A stretch of 64,000 nt of DNA from Rhizobium grahamii (GCF_009498215.1 NZ_CP043499.1:1624001-1688000); one strand, 5' to 3'; positions 26,458-37,031 are shown, counted from the first letter of the stretch. Notes: a model not told the origin generated them from the letters alone. A program made the numbers and translations.

Positions 26458-28209
26458 TTGCTGAGAACGAGCCTTCGCTCGCCCACGCGACCATTCCACG
26501 GCATGTTCAATCTATTGGAAGCAGGTTTTCTTGGCATCGGGGTGACTAGCTGCATCCTCAATGTGCTGGCGCTCACCGGCTCTTTCTTCATGCTGCAGGT
26601 GTATGACCGCGTCATCCCAAGCCACAGCCTTCCGACGCTGGTAGGGCTGGCCGTCATCGTCGTCGTGCTCTTCGCCTTCTATTGGCTTCTCGATCTCATT
26701 CGGTCCTTGCTGCTGGCTGAGATCGGGCGGACGGCGGATGAGCGCTATAGCGCTTCTGCCTTAGCCTCGCTTTCCCAGACAGCATGCCGCAAACCATCGG
26801 CGGGAGATGGCGTACAGTCCATCCGTGATATCGATACACTGCGCGGATTTCTGTCTGGCCCCGGCCCCGGCGCATTGTTCGACATGCCGTGGATGCCGTT
26901 CTATCTCGGGCTCTGCTTTCTGTTTCATCCCTGGATTGGGGTAACGGCGGCGATCGGCGCCGCGATCATTGTCGGCCTTGCCTTTCTGGCAGAGATCAAG
27001 TCGCGCCAACCGACAAGGGAATCCGTCGAACTGCTCGCCCAGAGGATGGCATTCGCCCAGGCGACGCGGCGCAATTCCGAAGTGATTTCCGCAATGGGCT
27101 TCGCACCGGAACTGTCCGCGCGATGGGCTGAGATCAGCCGGCGCTATCTCGACAGCCATTCTCGCGCGGGAACGGTGTCTGCCGCGCTCTCGACGTTGTC
27201 GCGGTCCGCGCGAATGCTTCTCCAGTCCGGTGTGCTCGCAGTTGGCGCCATGCTCGTCGTCCGCCAGGAAGCCACCGGCGGCATCATGATTGCAAGCTCG
27301 ATCCTGGTCAGCCGTTCGCTTGCTCCTGTAGAGCTTGCCATCGCGCACTGGAAAGGATTTGCAGCTGCCCGCCTCGCCTATCTCAGGCTGGAGCAAGAGG
27401 CGCATTCCAATGAGGAGGCGATACACGCCGTTGCACTGCCGGCGCCCGAACAGCTTTTGGAAGTCAACAACCTCCATCTCGGAGCTCCGGGTTCGGCCTC
27501 ACCGATCATTCGAGGGCTATCCTTCGAAGCCAAAGCCGGCGAGGTGATCGGTGTCGTTGGTGCAAGCGCTTCGGGCAAGACGTCACTGGCGCGGGCAATG
27601 GTCGGCCTGTGGCCCGTATTCGCGGGCGATATCAGACTGGACGGCGCCTCGCTCAAGCAATGGTCGCGTCAAGCCCTCGGCCGCCATGTCGGCTACCTCC
27701 CTCAGGATGCCTCACTATTCGATGGAACAATCGCCGAAAACATTTCCCGGTTCGACCCGGAGGCGCCGCCGGAACGTGTCATCACAGCTGTCAAGGCGGC
27801 CGGCGTCTACGAGATGATTACCCGGTTCGCCGATGGGTTCGACACCCGGATTGGCGAGCAAGGAATGATGCTGTCAGCAGGCCAGAGACAGCGCATTGGG
27901 CTTGCGAGGGCGCTCTATGGCAATCCCTTCCTCGTGGTGCTCGACGAGCCGAACTCCAATCTGGACCGTGAAGGCGAGCAAGCCTTGAGGCAGGCGATCG
28001 AACATATCCGAACGCGCCGAGGCATCGTACTTGTCATGACCCACCGCACCAGCGTCCTCTCCGTCTGCGACAAGGTCTTGCTTCTCGAGGCCGGTCGCGC
28101 CAAGGCCTTCGGCCCCACCGCGCAGGTTCTCGGAACAGGAGCGAAGCGTACCGCCGCGACCGGATCGTTCGTTCAGCTAATGCGGGCAGGCGGGAGGACA
28201 TCGCGTTGA
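26458..28209 (+). CDS. Type I secretion system permease/ATPase (PrtD/PrsD family)
   Basis: A 583-residue inner-membrane exporter half-transporter. The N-terminal ~300 residues are the transmembrane domain (GSFFMLQVYDRVIPSHSLPTL is family wording). The C-terminal ATPase has Walker A GASASGKTS near residue 367, signature LSAGQRQRIGLARA and Walker B LVVLDEPNSNLD. The likely start is TTG 26458, six bases after GGAG; the ATG at 26503 lacks such a site. Its stop overlaps the HlyD start (TGATG). It should energise export of the RTX-repeat glycanase encoded two genes downstream, as PrsD does for ExsH and PlyA in rhizobia. Confidence 0.92.
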   Translation: MLRTSLRSPTRPFHGMFNLLEAGFLGIGVTSCILNVLALTGSFFMLQVYDRVIPSHSLPTLVGLAVIVVVLFAFYWLLDLIRSLLLAEIGRTADERYSASALASLSQTACRKPSAGDGVQSIRDIDTLRGFLSGPGPGALFDMPWMPFYLGLCFLFHPWIGVTAAIGAAIIVGLAFLAEIKSRQPTRESVELLAQRMAFAQATRRNSEVISAMGFAPELSARWAEISRRYLDSHSRAGTVSAALSTLSRSARMLLQSGVLAVGAMLVVRQEATGGIMIASSILVSRSLAPVELAIAHWKGFAAARLAYLRLEQEAHSNEEAIHAVALPAPEQLLEVNNLHLGAPGSASPIIRGLSFEAKAGEVIGVVGASASGKTSLARAMVGLWPVFAGDIRLDGASLKQWSRQALGRHVGYLPQDASLFDGTIAENISRFDPEAPPERVITAVKAAGVYEMITRFADGFDTRIGEQGMMLSAGQRQRIGLARALYGNPFLVVLDEPNSNLDREGEQALRQAIEHIRTRRGIVLVMTHRTSVLSVCDKVLLLEAGRAKAFGPTAQVLGTGAKRTAATGSFVQLMRAGGRTSR

Positions 28210-29507
28210 TGCAACTGGCCACAACGGAAAAGAAGATCCGGCACCTCACGACGCTCGCACTTGCCGTCGTGTTCGTGTTCGTTTTCGTCCTTGGAGGGCT
28301 GGCAGCAACGGTCCGCATCAACAGCGCGGTGATCGCGCAGGGGGCACTGGTTGTCGACAGTTACGTCAAGCCCGTGCAACATCAGAAGGGCGGCATAGTC
28401 GCGCGGATATCGGTTCGCAACGGCGATCGGGTCAGCGCCGGTCAAGTCCTCGTCCACCTCGACGACACCCAGACAAAGATCAATCTCGCGATTGTATCGC
28501 GGCGTTTGGAAGAACTGGCAGCCCGATCAGCACGCCTCATGGCCGAACGCGATGGTGGCCAAACGATCTCGTTTCGATCTTCTCCCGGCAGGCTCGACGT
28601 CAATGAAACCAGATCCATAGAAAACGGCGAACAGAGATTATTCGATGATCGTCGCGCGTCCATGCAGGGGAAAATCGCGCAGTTGCGAGAACGGATCCAT
28701 CAGCTCGACCAGCAGGCGACGGGCCTGATGGCGGAGCAGGATGGAAAGCGACGGGCGATCGCCGTGATCGGGAAGGAACTCACCAGTCTTGAACCGCTCC
28801 TGTCGCAGGGCGTCATCCCGGCGACCCGCGTCTACGCGCTTCAACGCGACCAGGCCGACCTCAACGGAGAGCTCGGCAGCCTTCTCGCCTCCGTTGCAGA
28901 GGTCAAAGGCAAGATCGCGGAAACGGAACTTCAGATCATCCAGCTCGGTGACGATCAACGTAGCGACGTGTCCGAGCAGCTCAAGCAGGCAGAGAGCGAA
29001 AGCGGCCAGTATCTCGAGCGGCGTGCCGCCATCGAGGACGATCTTCGACATGCCGACATAACGGCGCCGCAAGACGGCATCGTCCATCAGCTTGCCGTGC
29101 ACGCGCCGGGGACTGTCATTCCGGCCGGTGACGCGATCATGCAGATCGTGCCTGACCACGATGCCCTCGTACCGGAGTTGAAGCTGTCGCCGCGGGACGT
29201 CGACCAGGTGGCGGTCGGGAAAGCCGTCGAACTGCGCTTCCCCGCCTTCAACTATCGCACGACGCTTGAGATCACGGGAAATGTCGCATCGCTCTCCGCC
29301 GAACTGACGACCGACAAGGCTTCGGGCCAGTCCTATTACACGGTCCGGGTCGCGGTATCGGCAACGGAGTGGCAGCGGCTTGGCGCCCTCACGCCGATTG
29401 CCGGCATGCCTGTCGAGGCGTTTATCGCGACTGGCGAGCAAACCGGGCTCAGCTATGTCGCCAAGCCATTCACAGACCAGCTTGCACGTGCGTTTCGGGA
29501 GGACTGA
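28209..29507 (+). CDS. Type I secretion membrane fusion protein (HlyD/PrsE family)
   Basis: A 432-residue periplasmic adaptor. One transmembrane helix lies near residues 16-40 (LALAVVFVFVFVLGGLAATV). A biotinyl-lipoyl-like segment (GAL..SYVKPVQHQKGGIVARISVRNGDRVSAG) follows, then a long coiled coil (about residues 90-280) and a beta-barrel region ending in TGLSYVAKPFTDQLARAFRED. It connects the inner-membrane ABC exporter to a TolC-type outer-membrane channel, which is not encoded here. The start at ATG 28209 overlaps the exporter stop by one base; a TTG three bases earlier is also possible. Confidence 0.92.
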   Translation: MQLATTEKKIRHLTTLALAVVFVFVFVLGGLAATVRINSAVIAQGALVVDSYVKPVQHQKGGIVARISVRNGDRVSAGQVLVHLDDTQTKINLAIVSRRLEELAARSARLMAERDGGQTISFRSSPGRLDVNETRSIENGEQRLFDDRRASMQGKIAQLRERIHQLDQQATGLMAEQDGKRRAIAVIGKELTSLEPLLSQGVIPATRVYALQRDQADLNGELGSLLASVAEVKGKIAETELQIIQLGDDQRSDVSEQLKQAESESGQYLERRAAIEDDLRHADITAPQDGIVHQLAVHAPGTVIPAGDAIMQIVPDHDALVPELKLSPRDVDQVAVGKAVELRFPAFNYRTTLEITGNVASLSAELTTDKASGQSYYTVRVAVSATEWQRLGALTPIAGMPVEAFIATGEQTGLSYVAKPFTDQLARAFRED

Positions 29508-29564
29508 CGCAGCCCTGGGAGGAACAACCCATCCTCAACGGATCCGAAATCGAAGGAGTTGAAA

Positions 29565-30998
29565 ATGGCAAAATCAATCGAGAATGCCGTCGGCCAGGCG
29601 CTCTACTACAGCGGCGGGTCGACAGCCTGGTTTTCCGCGAGTGGCGGAGGTGCGGTTCTGAACGGCACGGCCGGCAACGACTCGATCTGGGGTGACAGTT
29701 CGGTCAACGTGACCATGCACGGAGGAACCGGAGATGACATCTACTACCTTTATTCCGGCATAAACCGCGCGGTGGAGGAGCCGGGCGGGGGAATAGACAC
29801 CATCAATACCTGGATGAATTTCTCGCTTCCCGACAACTTCGAAAACCTGACGGTAACCGGCAACGGACGCTACGCCTTTGGCAATTCCCTGGACAACATC
29901 ATCTCCGGGGCATCGGGCAGCCAGACGATCGACGGCGGCGCAGGGAACGATGTCCTGATCGGTGGCGGCGGGGCTGACACCTTCATCGTCACCCACGGCA
30001 ATGGCAGCGATCTCATCGTCGATTTCTCAAGCGACGATACCTTGCGACTGAACGGCTATGGCCTGTCGTCCTTCGAGCAGCTGCTTGCTCATTCCACGCA
30101 GGAGGGAGCCAACCTGCGGTTCGATCTGGGTGGCGGCGAAAGCCTTGTCATGGCGAACACTCAGGCTTCGAGCCTGCAGGCGAGCCAGTTCCAATTACCG
30201 CTTGATCGTTCGCATCTGAGCCTCACCTTCGACGACGAATTCAACAGCCTGTCGCTGCGGCACGGAGACCAGGGGACGTGGGACGCGAAGTTCTGGTGGG
30301 CGCCGGAAAAGGGGAGCACGCTGACAGGGAACGGCGAGCTGCAGTGGTACATAAACCCGGACCATGCTCCGACCGCAGCCGCGAATCCGTTTTCGGTCAG
30401 CAATGGCGTCCTAACCATCTCGGCGGATCCAGCCTCGGAAGCGATCCAGTCGCAGATCAATGGTTACGACTACACCTCGGGCCTGCTGAACACACACTCG
30501 TCCTTCGCTCAGACCTACGGCTACTTCGAGATAAGAGCGGATATGCCGACGGATCAGGGTGTGTGGCCGGCATTCTGGTTGCTTCCCGAAGATGGCTCGT
30601 GGCCGCCAGAGCTCGACGTGGTTGAAATGCGCGGGCAGGATCCGAACACGGTCAACGTGACCGCGCACACGAATGAGAACGGCACGCACACGATGGAGTC
30701 AATTCCGGTCAAGGTGCCGAGCACGGATGGTTTCCACAACTACGGCGTTCTCTGGGATGAGGACCACATCACCTGGTATTTCGATGATGTCGCGATCGCG
30801 CAGACCGACACGCCTGCCGATATGCATGACCCAATGTACATGCTGGTCAACCTGGCGGTTGGCGGCTCTGCGGGAGCGCCTTCGAACGGTCTGGCCAATG
30901 GCTCGGAGATGCACATCGACTATATCAGAGCCTATTCGCTCACCGACAGCCCTGTGGTCGCATCGGAAACCAGCCACACGACCGACTGGCATATCTAG
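29565..30998 (+). CDS. Secreted GH16 beta-glycanase with RTX calcium-binding repeats (ExsH-like)
   Basis: A 477-residue glycanase; the ATG at 29565 is set by AGGAG at 29553-29557. There is no Sec signal. The first ~200 residues carry RTX nonapeptide repeats (GTAGNDSIWGD, GGTGDDIYYLY, DGGAGNDVLIGGGGADTF) that bind calcium and mark type I secretion substrates. The rest is a family 16 domain with nucleophile and acid/base in E349-L-D-V-V-E354 and typical substrate-binding phrases (GYFEIRADMPTDQGVWPAFWLLPEDG). Rhizobial relatives such as ExsH depolymerise succinoglycan and other surface beta-glucans. Here the repeats precede the catalytic domain. The gene directly follows its presumed exporter genes. 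Confidence 0.92.
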   Translation: MAKSIENAVGQALYYSGGSTAWFSASGGGAVLNGTAGNDSIWGDSSVNVTMHGGTGDDIYYLYSGINRAVEEPGGGIDTINTWMNFSLPDNFENLTVTGNGRYAFGNSLDNIISGASGSQTIDGGAGNDVLIGGGGADTFIVTHGNGSDLIVDFSSDDTLRLNGYGLSSFEQLLAHSTQEGANLRFDLGGGESLVMANTQASSLQASQFQLPLDRSHLSLTFDDEFNSLSLRHGDQGTWDAKFWWAPEKGSTLTGNGELQWYINPDHAPTAAANPFSVSNGVLTISADPASEAIQSQINGYDYTSGLLNTHSSFAQTYGYFEIRADMPTDQGVWPAFWLLPEDGSWPPELDVVEMRGQDPNTVNVTAHTNENGTHTMESIPVKVPSTDGFHNYGVLWDEDHITWYFDDVAIAQTDTPADMHDPMYMLVNLAVGGSAGAPSNGLANGSEMHIDYIRAYSLTDSPVVASETSHTTDWHI

Positions 30999-31015
30999 CC
31001 GCAGCGACAAGCGAA

Positions 31016-31045
31016 GCGAAAAAGGGCGACGGCATTCCGTCGCCC
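31016..31045 (-). terminator. Terminator of the minus-strand formaldehyde dehydrogenase gene
   Basis: A perfect 9-bp stem GGGCGACGG (31024-31032) / CCGTCGCCC (31037-31045) with loop CATT. Read on the minus strand it is followed by TTTTTCGC, the pattern of a rho-independent terminator, 14 bp after the dehydrogenase stop. It also separates the convergent GH16 gene. Confidence 0.75.
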
Positions 31046-31058
31046 GAAGAAAGTGACC

Positions 31059-32186
<1,128 letters not shown>

Positions 32187-32213
32187 CTTCGAATTCTCCT
32201 CAATCGATTGGTT

Positions 32214-33053
32214 TTACTCTTCGGCAGCAATTCGTTTCCAGAGTGCTCGTACTTCGTCTTTCAAGCGAAGTGCCTCCTGCCAGCGATTCGTCGTGTCTTC
32301 TCCATCCGGCCCCGTGATGGCATAGGGTTTCGGTCCGAGCTCGCAGACGAACGCGACAGTATCGTCCGTTCCGGCGCGGCGGCACCAGCTTCTCAGCCCG
32401 TATTCCCACCACCCCATGAAGAGGTCCAGCCACGGCTTGTGGTGTGCAAAGGCGATTTCGATCTGCACCTGCTCTCGAGAGGCCACGCGGCCGTGGAACG
32501 CCCAGGCGCTATCGAGGATGCGATGTATCGAGGCATGGTTCTCGTCCGAGACAGGGACCGCGAATTCCCGTCCGACAAGGAAATGCGAGAGGTCGGCCAG
32601 CAGCTTGAGGTCCGGCATCCGATCCATTAGGTCGAGTGTAAAGAAGAGGTCGGTGGTCATGCGATCGCGATGCGTCTCGATATAGACGGGCACCTTCGCC
32701 TCCTCGCCTAGGCGCTGCCATCCTTCCAGTAGCGGAAGACAGTCCTCGACGCGGCGGAGCCGCACATCCGGTTGCAGACAAAGATGCGAGACGCCGAATT
32801 CGACGGCGTTTTCGAGGGCCGGCTTCAGATCATCGACAGTTTTTGGAAAGCATTGCCCCTCGGCCTTCAAGCCGTGTTCGGCAAGAAGGACGCTTAGCCG
32901 CCTGACATAGGCGCGGTCGTACCAATGGGCACTGACGCCATCGAAGCCCGCCGCCGCGATGCGTCCAATATTTTCCTCGAGCGCTGGCTCGGGTCGAACC
33001 GCGCTTCGCAACTCCATTGCCCACAGCGACTGGAGAACGTTCAAGCTTTGCAT
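32214..33053 (-). CDS. Sugar phosphate isomerase/epimerase-like TIM-barrel protein
   Basis: A 279-residue protein of the xylose-isomerase-like TIM-barrel superfamily, judged from ENIGRIAAAGFDGVSAHWYD, VPVYIETHRDRM, LKLLADLSHFLVGRE and VQIEIAFAHH, which place the expected acidic and histidine metal ligands at strand ends. The exact reaction is unknown. In rhizopine (moc) clusters a TIM-barrel protein, MocC, accompanies the inositol-derivative enzymes, and this gene could play that part. The sequence is not close enough by eye to claim MocC. It lies between the ferredoxin reductase and formaldehyde dehydrogenase genes on the same strand. Confidence 0.75.
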   Translation of the reverse strand: MQSLNVLQSLWAMELRSAVRPEPALEENIGRIAAAGFDGVSAHWYDRAYVRRLSVLLAEHGLKAEGQCFPKTVDDLKPALENAVEFGVSHLCLQPDVRLRRVEDCLPLLEGWQRLGEEAKVPVYIETHRDRMTTDLFFTLDLMDRMPDLKLLADLSHFLVGREFAVPVSDENHASIHRILDSAWAFHGRVASREQVQIEIAFAHHKPWLDLFMGWWEYGLRSWCRRAGTDDTVAFVCELGPKPYAITGPDGEDTTNRWQEALRLKDEVRALWKRIAAEE

Positions 33054-33208
33054 TCGAGCCTCGGGAAGGTGATTGGAGTGCAGGACGTTTTATACATTAC
33101 AGAACGCTCGTCGGGCCAGAAATTGGGGAGGGAGGAGCCGTAAAGCTGCCTCCCTCCCGGACAGGCAACTTGAGGATGAGCTGCCGTCCATATGACATTG
33201 TGCGGCAG

Positions 33209-34423
33209 TCAAGCCGCCGCTTCGGCGCGGGCGCTCTTGAGAACAGCCTTGAGATTTACGCCTGGATCAGCCAGCGCTTCGGGATCGGGAACCAATTCAG
33301 CGGCAACCAGCATCTCGGCGAGCTTGATGTCCTTGGCGAGACTGTTGCCGCGTCCAAGCCCCGCCGCCGCAACGAGACGCCCTCCATCAAGATAAAACTC
33401 CAACTCTCCATCAGGCAAGCCACGGACAATCGCCTGATGCTCGGGCCGTGGTAAGCCGACGACCTGCAAGCTGAGGTCATACTGATCGGACCAGAACCAC
33501 GGGATGGCATCGAAAGGCCTGGCCTCCCCGAGCATGTTTCTCGCCGCCGTCTCGCCCTGCGTCCGCGCGTTCCGCCAGCTTTCAAACCTGATGTGGCCAC
33601 CGCCCGGCTGTGCCACGGCGGCACAGTCGCCGGCTGCAAAAATATCGTGATCGCTGGTACGCAAGAAAGTATCGGTATGGATGCCGTTGCCCGTTGCAAG
33701 CCCTGCTGCTTCCGCAAGCGCACAATCCGCCGTCACGCCGATGGCTGAAACGACAACATCGGCAGGCACCTCCGTTCCATCAGCCAGCAGAACGGCGCTG
33801 GGGGTGATCTCGGCAACACCGACGCCAAGGCGGAACTCCACGCCTTCGGCGATGTGCCTTGCATGCAGGCTCTGCGCAAACCGCGTCGGCACTGCTCTTC
33901 CAAGCGGCTTTGCAGCGGCCTCGATGATGGTGACGTTTACGCCCTTGGCCCGAAGAACCGCCGCAAGCTCCATGCCGATAAGGCCGCCGCCAATGATCGC
34001 GACGCTCTTCGCGGAGGCCGCGCGAAAGAAAATCTCGCTCGCATCACCACAGGTCCTGAAATCAAGCGCATGTTCGGCGCCCACGCATGTCAGCCGCCTG
34101 GGGCGTGCGCCGGTCGCAAGGAGAAGCTTTTGATAGCGAAGCGTACGACCGTCGTTGAGCGAGACGGTTCGCAAGGATGGGTCGAGGCTAGTAGCCGCAG
34201 CCCCCTGCAGATAATCTATCGCGGCGCTCGCAATCGTGTCAGATCCGCAAATTGCCTTCATCTGCACGGCACCGTCCATCGGCTTGGACAAGGGCGGTCG
34301 TTCGTAAGGCAGATGAGACTCGGCCCCGACCAGAGTGATGGCTCCGGTATAGCCGGTCTCGCGCAATGCGAAAGCCGCCCGCGTACCGCACTCGCCTGCC
34401 CCGACAATAACGATATCGTCCAT
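33209..34423 (-). CDS. NAD(P)/FAD-dependent ferredoxin reductase (MocF-like role)
   Basis: A 404-residue flavoprotein of the rubredoxin/ferredoxin reductase family. The N-terminal FAD motif is IVGAGECGTRAAFAL, the NAD(P)-binding motif is IIGGGLIGMELAAVL, and FAAGDCAAV is the second FAD-binding phrase. LPYERPPLSK is diagnostic for reductases feeding Rieske-type ferredoxins. It should pass electrons from NAD(P)H to the neighbouring Rieske ferredoxin (35520-35831), which in turn serves the diiron oxygenase at 35828-36862. This trio parallels MocD-MocE-MocF of Rhizobium leguminosarum. Confidence 0.88.
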   Translation of the reverse strand: MDDIVIVGAGECGTRAAFALRETGYTGAITLVGAESHLPYERPPLSKPMDGAVQMKAICGSDTIASAAIDYLQGAAATSLDPSLRTVSLNDGRTLRYQKLLLATGARPRRLTCVGAEHALDFRTCGDASEIFFRAASAKSVAIIGGGLIGMELAAVLRAKGVNVTIIEAAAKPLGRAVPTRFAQSLHARHIAEGVEFRLGVGVAEITPSAVLLADGTEVPADVVVSAIGVTADCALAEAAGLATGNGIHTDTFLRTSDHDIFAAGDCAAVAQPGGGHIRFESWRNARTQGETAARNMLGEARPFDAIPWFWSDQYDLSLQVVGLPRPEHQAIVRGLPDGELEFYLDGGRLVAAAGLGRGNSLAKDIKLAEMLVAAELVPDPEALADPGVNLKAVLKSARAEAAA

Positions 34424-34480
34424 CTTCGTTCCACCCGAGAGTTGGGCCGGCGCATCACCTTGCGATGCGCCAGCGAGCCA

Positions 34481-35425
34481 TCAGTTTCGGCTTGCGTACT
34501 GGGTCATGTTCTTCGGCGTAACGAGCTCGAAGGGCACCATGACCTGTTTCTCGACCTTTTGCCCCCGGGCAAGCGCCACGGCGGCATCGAGTGCACTTGC
34601 GGACTGAGCCTTGGCGTTCTGGAACACCGTCGCGTCAAGATCACCAGCCGCCATCGCGGCCAAGGCGTCCTGCGTCGCGTCGATGCCGACGACGATGACG
34701 TCGTCCATCGACGTTCCGGCAGCTTTCATTGCCTGGATTGCGCCGAGCGCCATCTCGTCATTGTTGGCGAAGACGACATCGATCGGCCGACCGCTCGTGA
34801 TCCAGTTCGTCGTCAGATCCATGGCGTTGGTTCGCTGCCATGCCGCGGACTGCTCGTCGGCAATCACCGCGCCCTTGCAGGCACCGCCGGCCAGCGTTTC
34901 CTTGAACGACGAGGTCCGATCCCGTGATGCCTGATGAGCGAGGTCTCCCATCAGGATATAGACCTGGGCGTTCCCTTCCTTCTTCTTCGCCGTCAAGAGA
35001 TCGCAGGTTGCCTCGGCTGCGAGCTTGCCGGAATCGGTCTCTTTCGATCCGACATAGGCTTGCTTCTCGGGAAGCTGCGCGAAATTGCCGGGTTCGAGGT
35101 TGAGGTAGATCAAGGGAATGTTTGCCTTCTGGGCCGCAGCACTGATACCCGGAGCTGCGGAAGCGTCGGCCAATGTCACGACGATCGCATCGACGCCGGC
35201 GGCGATGAAGTTGTTCACCTGGTTGATCTGCTTGGAGATATCGGTCTGGGCGTCCTCGACCTGTATCTTGACGCCGTCCACCTCGGCGGCTCTGGACTGC
35301 AGCCCTTCGCGCAGCAATGTCTGGAAATTGTTGTCGAAGCTCTGCATCGAGACACCGATCGTCTCAGCCGATGCCGTGCCAGCCATCAGAAGCGCCGCCA
35401 AAGCGCCTAGGTAAACCGATTTCAT
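34481..35425 (-). CDS. ABC transporter periplasmic binding protein, ribose/inositol type (MocB-like)
   Basis: A 314-residue RbsB-fold binding protein. The start is ATG 35425 behind GGGAGGAT. The signal peptide is MKSVYLGALAALLMAGTASA, followed by ETIGVSMQSF. Family phrases include INQVNNFIAAGVDAIVVTLAD and DVVFANNDEMALGAIQAMKAAG. It lies between the Rieske ferredoxin and the reductase genes. MocB of rhizopine catabolism is a protein of this kind. No permease or ATPase for it occurs in the cluster, so it must use membrane components encoded elsewhere. Confidence 0.85.
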   Translation of the reverse strand: MKSVYLGALAALLMAGTASAETIGVSMQSFDNNFQTLLREGLQSRAAEVDGVKIQVEDAQTDISKQINQVNNFIAAGVDAIVVTLADASAAPGISAAAQKANIPLIYLNLEPGNFAQLPEKQAYVGSKETDSGKLAAEATCDLLTAKKKEGNAQVYILMGDLAHQASRDRTSSFKETLAGGACKGAVIADEQSAAWQRTNAMDLTTNWITSGRPIDVVFANNDEMALGAIQAMKAAGTSMDDVIVVGIDATQDALAAMAAGDLDATVFQNAKAQSASALDAAVALARGQKVEKQVMVPFELVTPKNMTQYASRN

Positions 35426-35519
35426 GTCATCCTCCCAATGAGCGCCGGACCGCCCACGTTGCATCCGGAGGCCCCGGCAGGGGCCCGGTTCATATCAATC
35501 GCAGTGTCTTTCGGTGGGT

Positions 35520-35831
35520 TTAGGCGAGGGCCACGCGGACTTCTCCGTCGATCACTTCGACCGGATAAGTCTTCAGGTTTTCGCAAGCAGGAAGTCTGAG
35601 CGCCTCACCCGTTCGGTAGTCGAACGCGCCGGAATGCTTGGGACATTCGACCTCGAAATCCATCACGAGGCCATCCGCCAGGTGGATCGCTTCGTGGGTG
35701 CAGAGACCCGCCGTGCAATAGACACTGTCATCTGACGCGCGGTAGATCGCGTAGGTGCGGCCACCGTGGTCGAAGCGGATTGCACCTTCCTGTTCGATGT
35801 CGTCGAGGCTGCAGGCTGGAATCCAGTTCAT
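35520..35831 (-). CDS. mocE: Rieske [2Fe-2S] ferredoxin (MocE-like)
   Basis: A 103-residue soluble Rieske ferredoxin. The cluster ligands are C44-T-H46 and C63-P-K-H66. The start is ATG 35831, preceded by AGGAGG and overlapping the stop of the upstream oxygenase gene by 4 bp (ATGA), so the two are translationally coupled. It should carry electrons from the flavoprotein reductase at 33209-34423 to the MocD-like diiron oxygenase. MocE is the ferredoxin of the mocDEF set needed for rhizopine catabolism in R. leguminosarum. Confidence 0.85.
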   Translation of the reverse strand: MNWIPACSLDDIEQEGAIRFDHGGRTYAIYRASDDSVYCTAGLCTHEAIHLADGLVMDFEVECPKHSGAFDYRTGEALRLPACENLKTYPVEVIDGEVRVALA

Positions 35832-36862
35832 CGTGCTGCCTCCTGTGTTTCGGAGCTGGCTTTCTTGGCAGCAAGCTTTTCCTTCCGCCTCTTGTAGCGT
35901 TCCTGCATCCGGGCATCGCCTTCGGGGGAACCGTCGTGCCATGTACCGAACCAGCGATCGAGAGGGATCAGGGCATCGCCGTAGTTCACTTCGAAATACT
36001 TGTGATGCAGGTAGTGAGCGTAGGCGTGGCTATCGACCAGCTTGTCGTCGCCAACCTCGACCTTGTCGAAGCCAACGTGGCCGGGGATCGCACCAAATCC
36101 CGCATAGTGGAGCTGGTAGAGCATGATGATCGGGTTGGACGGCAGGACCAGATGGTAGAAGACCGTGCCGAAGTACAGCAGGTGCTCGACGGGATGCATC
36201 GACAGCGACGACCACGGCGAAGGGTTGACCGAATTGTGGTGAACCGAGTGGACCCATTTATAAAGAAACGGCGTATGGATGAGCCGGTGAACGCAGAAGA
36301 AATGGAACTCGTGGATGACAGGCACGACGAGGGCGACAAGAGCGAGCGTCCACGGGTTTTCGGCGAAACTCAGCCAGGGCGCATAACCGTTGGCGTAAGC
36401 CCACAGCATCCCAACCTCGAGCGCGGTCCAGATCGTCACGCCTGAGAGGAACGTCCTGAGGATATTGTCGAGGTTCTGGCTTTCGAACCAGAATGCCTTG
36501 CTTTTCTGATCAGCCGGAAATTTGCCATTGTATTTGAAGCGGTTTTCCTGGCGCTTCAAAACGTAAAGATGGAGCTCGAACGCTCCGTAGAACAAAAAGA
36601 CGCAGACCGCATTCACGCCATACAGCCATGCGACCCAGCCGACACTGATCGTCTGCATCGTCTCGACCGACGGAATGACCCATGCCCAATAGGCAACAGC
36701 GGAAATCGCGAAGATCACGTTCCATGGGAGGAAGTAGTGCGGCAGCCACTTCAGGATCGCCATGAAACGGGTCGGAAACTGAAAAAGCGGCGCATATTCG
36801 ACCGGCTTGTTCGGTGTCCAATCTCCGCGCTTGTTGCGCACTCCAAATTTCAGATCGTCCAT
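35828..36862 (-). CDS. mocD: Diiron membrane oxygenase of the sterol desaturase/fatty acid hydroxylase superfamily (MocD-like)
   Basis: A 344-residue integral membrane enzyme. The start at ATG 36862 is set by GGAGGAG. Several hydrophobic segments and histidine-rich iron-binding boxes are visible: HEFHFFCVHRLIH, HSVHHNS, HPVEH and AHYLHHKYF. With the Rieske ferredoxin and reductase encoded after it, it forms a three-part monooxygenase. MocD of R. leguminosarum is a protein of this type, proposed to remove the O-methyl group of 3-O-methyl-scyllo-inosamine. The formaldehyde dehydrogenase at the end of the group supports a demethylase role. The methylated substrate is not proven by sequence. Confidence 0.85.
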   Translation of the reverse strand: MDDLKFGVRNKRGDWTPNKPVEYAPLFQFPTRFMAILKWLPHYFLPWNVIFAISAVAYWAWVIPSVETMQTISVGWVAWLYGVNAVCVFLFYGAFELHLYVLKRQENRFKYNGKFPADQKSKAFWFESQNLDNILRTFLSGVTIWTALEVGMLWAYANGYAPWLSFAENPWTLALVALVVPVIHEFHFFCVHRLIHTPFLYKWVHSVHHNSVNPSPWSSLSMHPVEHLLYFGTVFYHLVLPSNPIIMLYQLHYAGFGAIPGHVGFDKVEVGDDKLVDSHAYAHYLHHKYFEVNYGDALIPLDRWFGTWHDGSPEGDARMQERYKRRKEKLAAKKASSETQEAAR

Positions 36863-37031
36863 TGCGCTCTCCTCCGGGCGCGCTTCGTCAGCCTGCGCCC
36901 ACACAAGGTTTTCGACGTGGAGGAGAGAGCGCGTAGCGCGCTGGGTTCCGGCCCGGTCCCATCGGCACCTGCCGGCATCTCCTCCCTGCATTCAAAGTAG
37001 CAGGAGGATGGCCAAAACACCGAAGCCTTAC

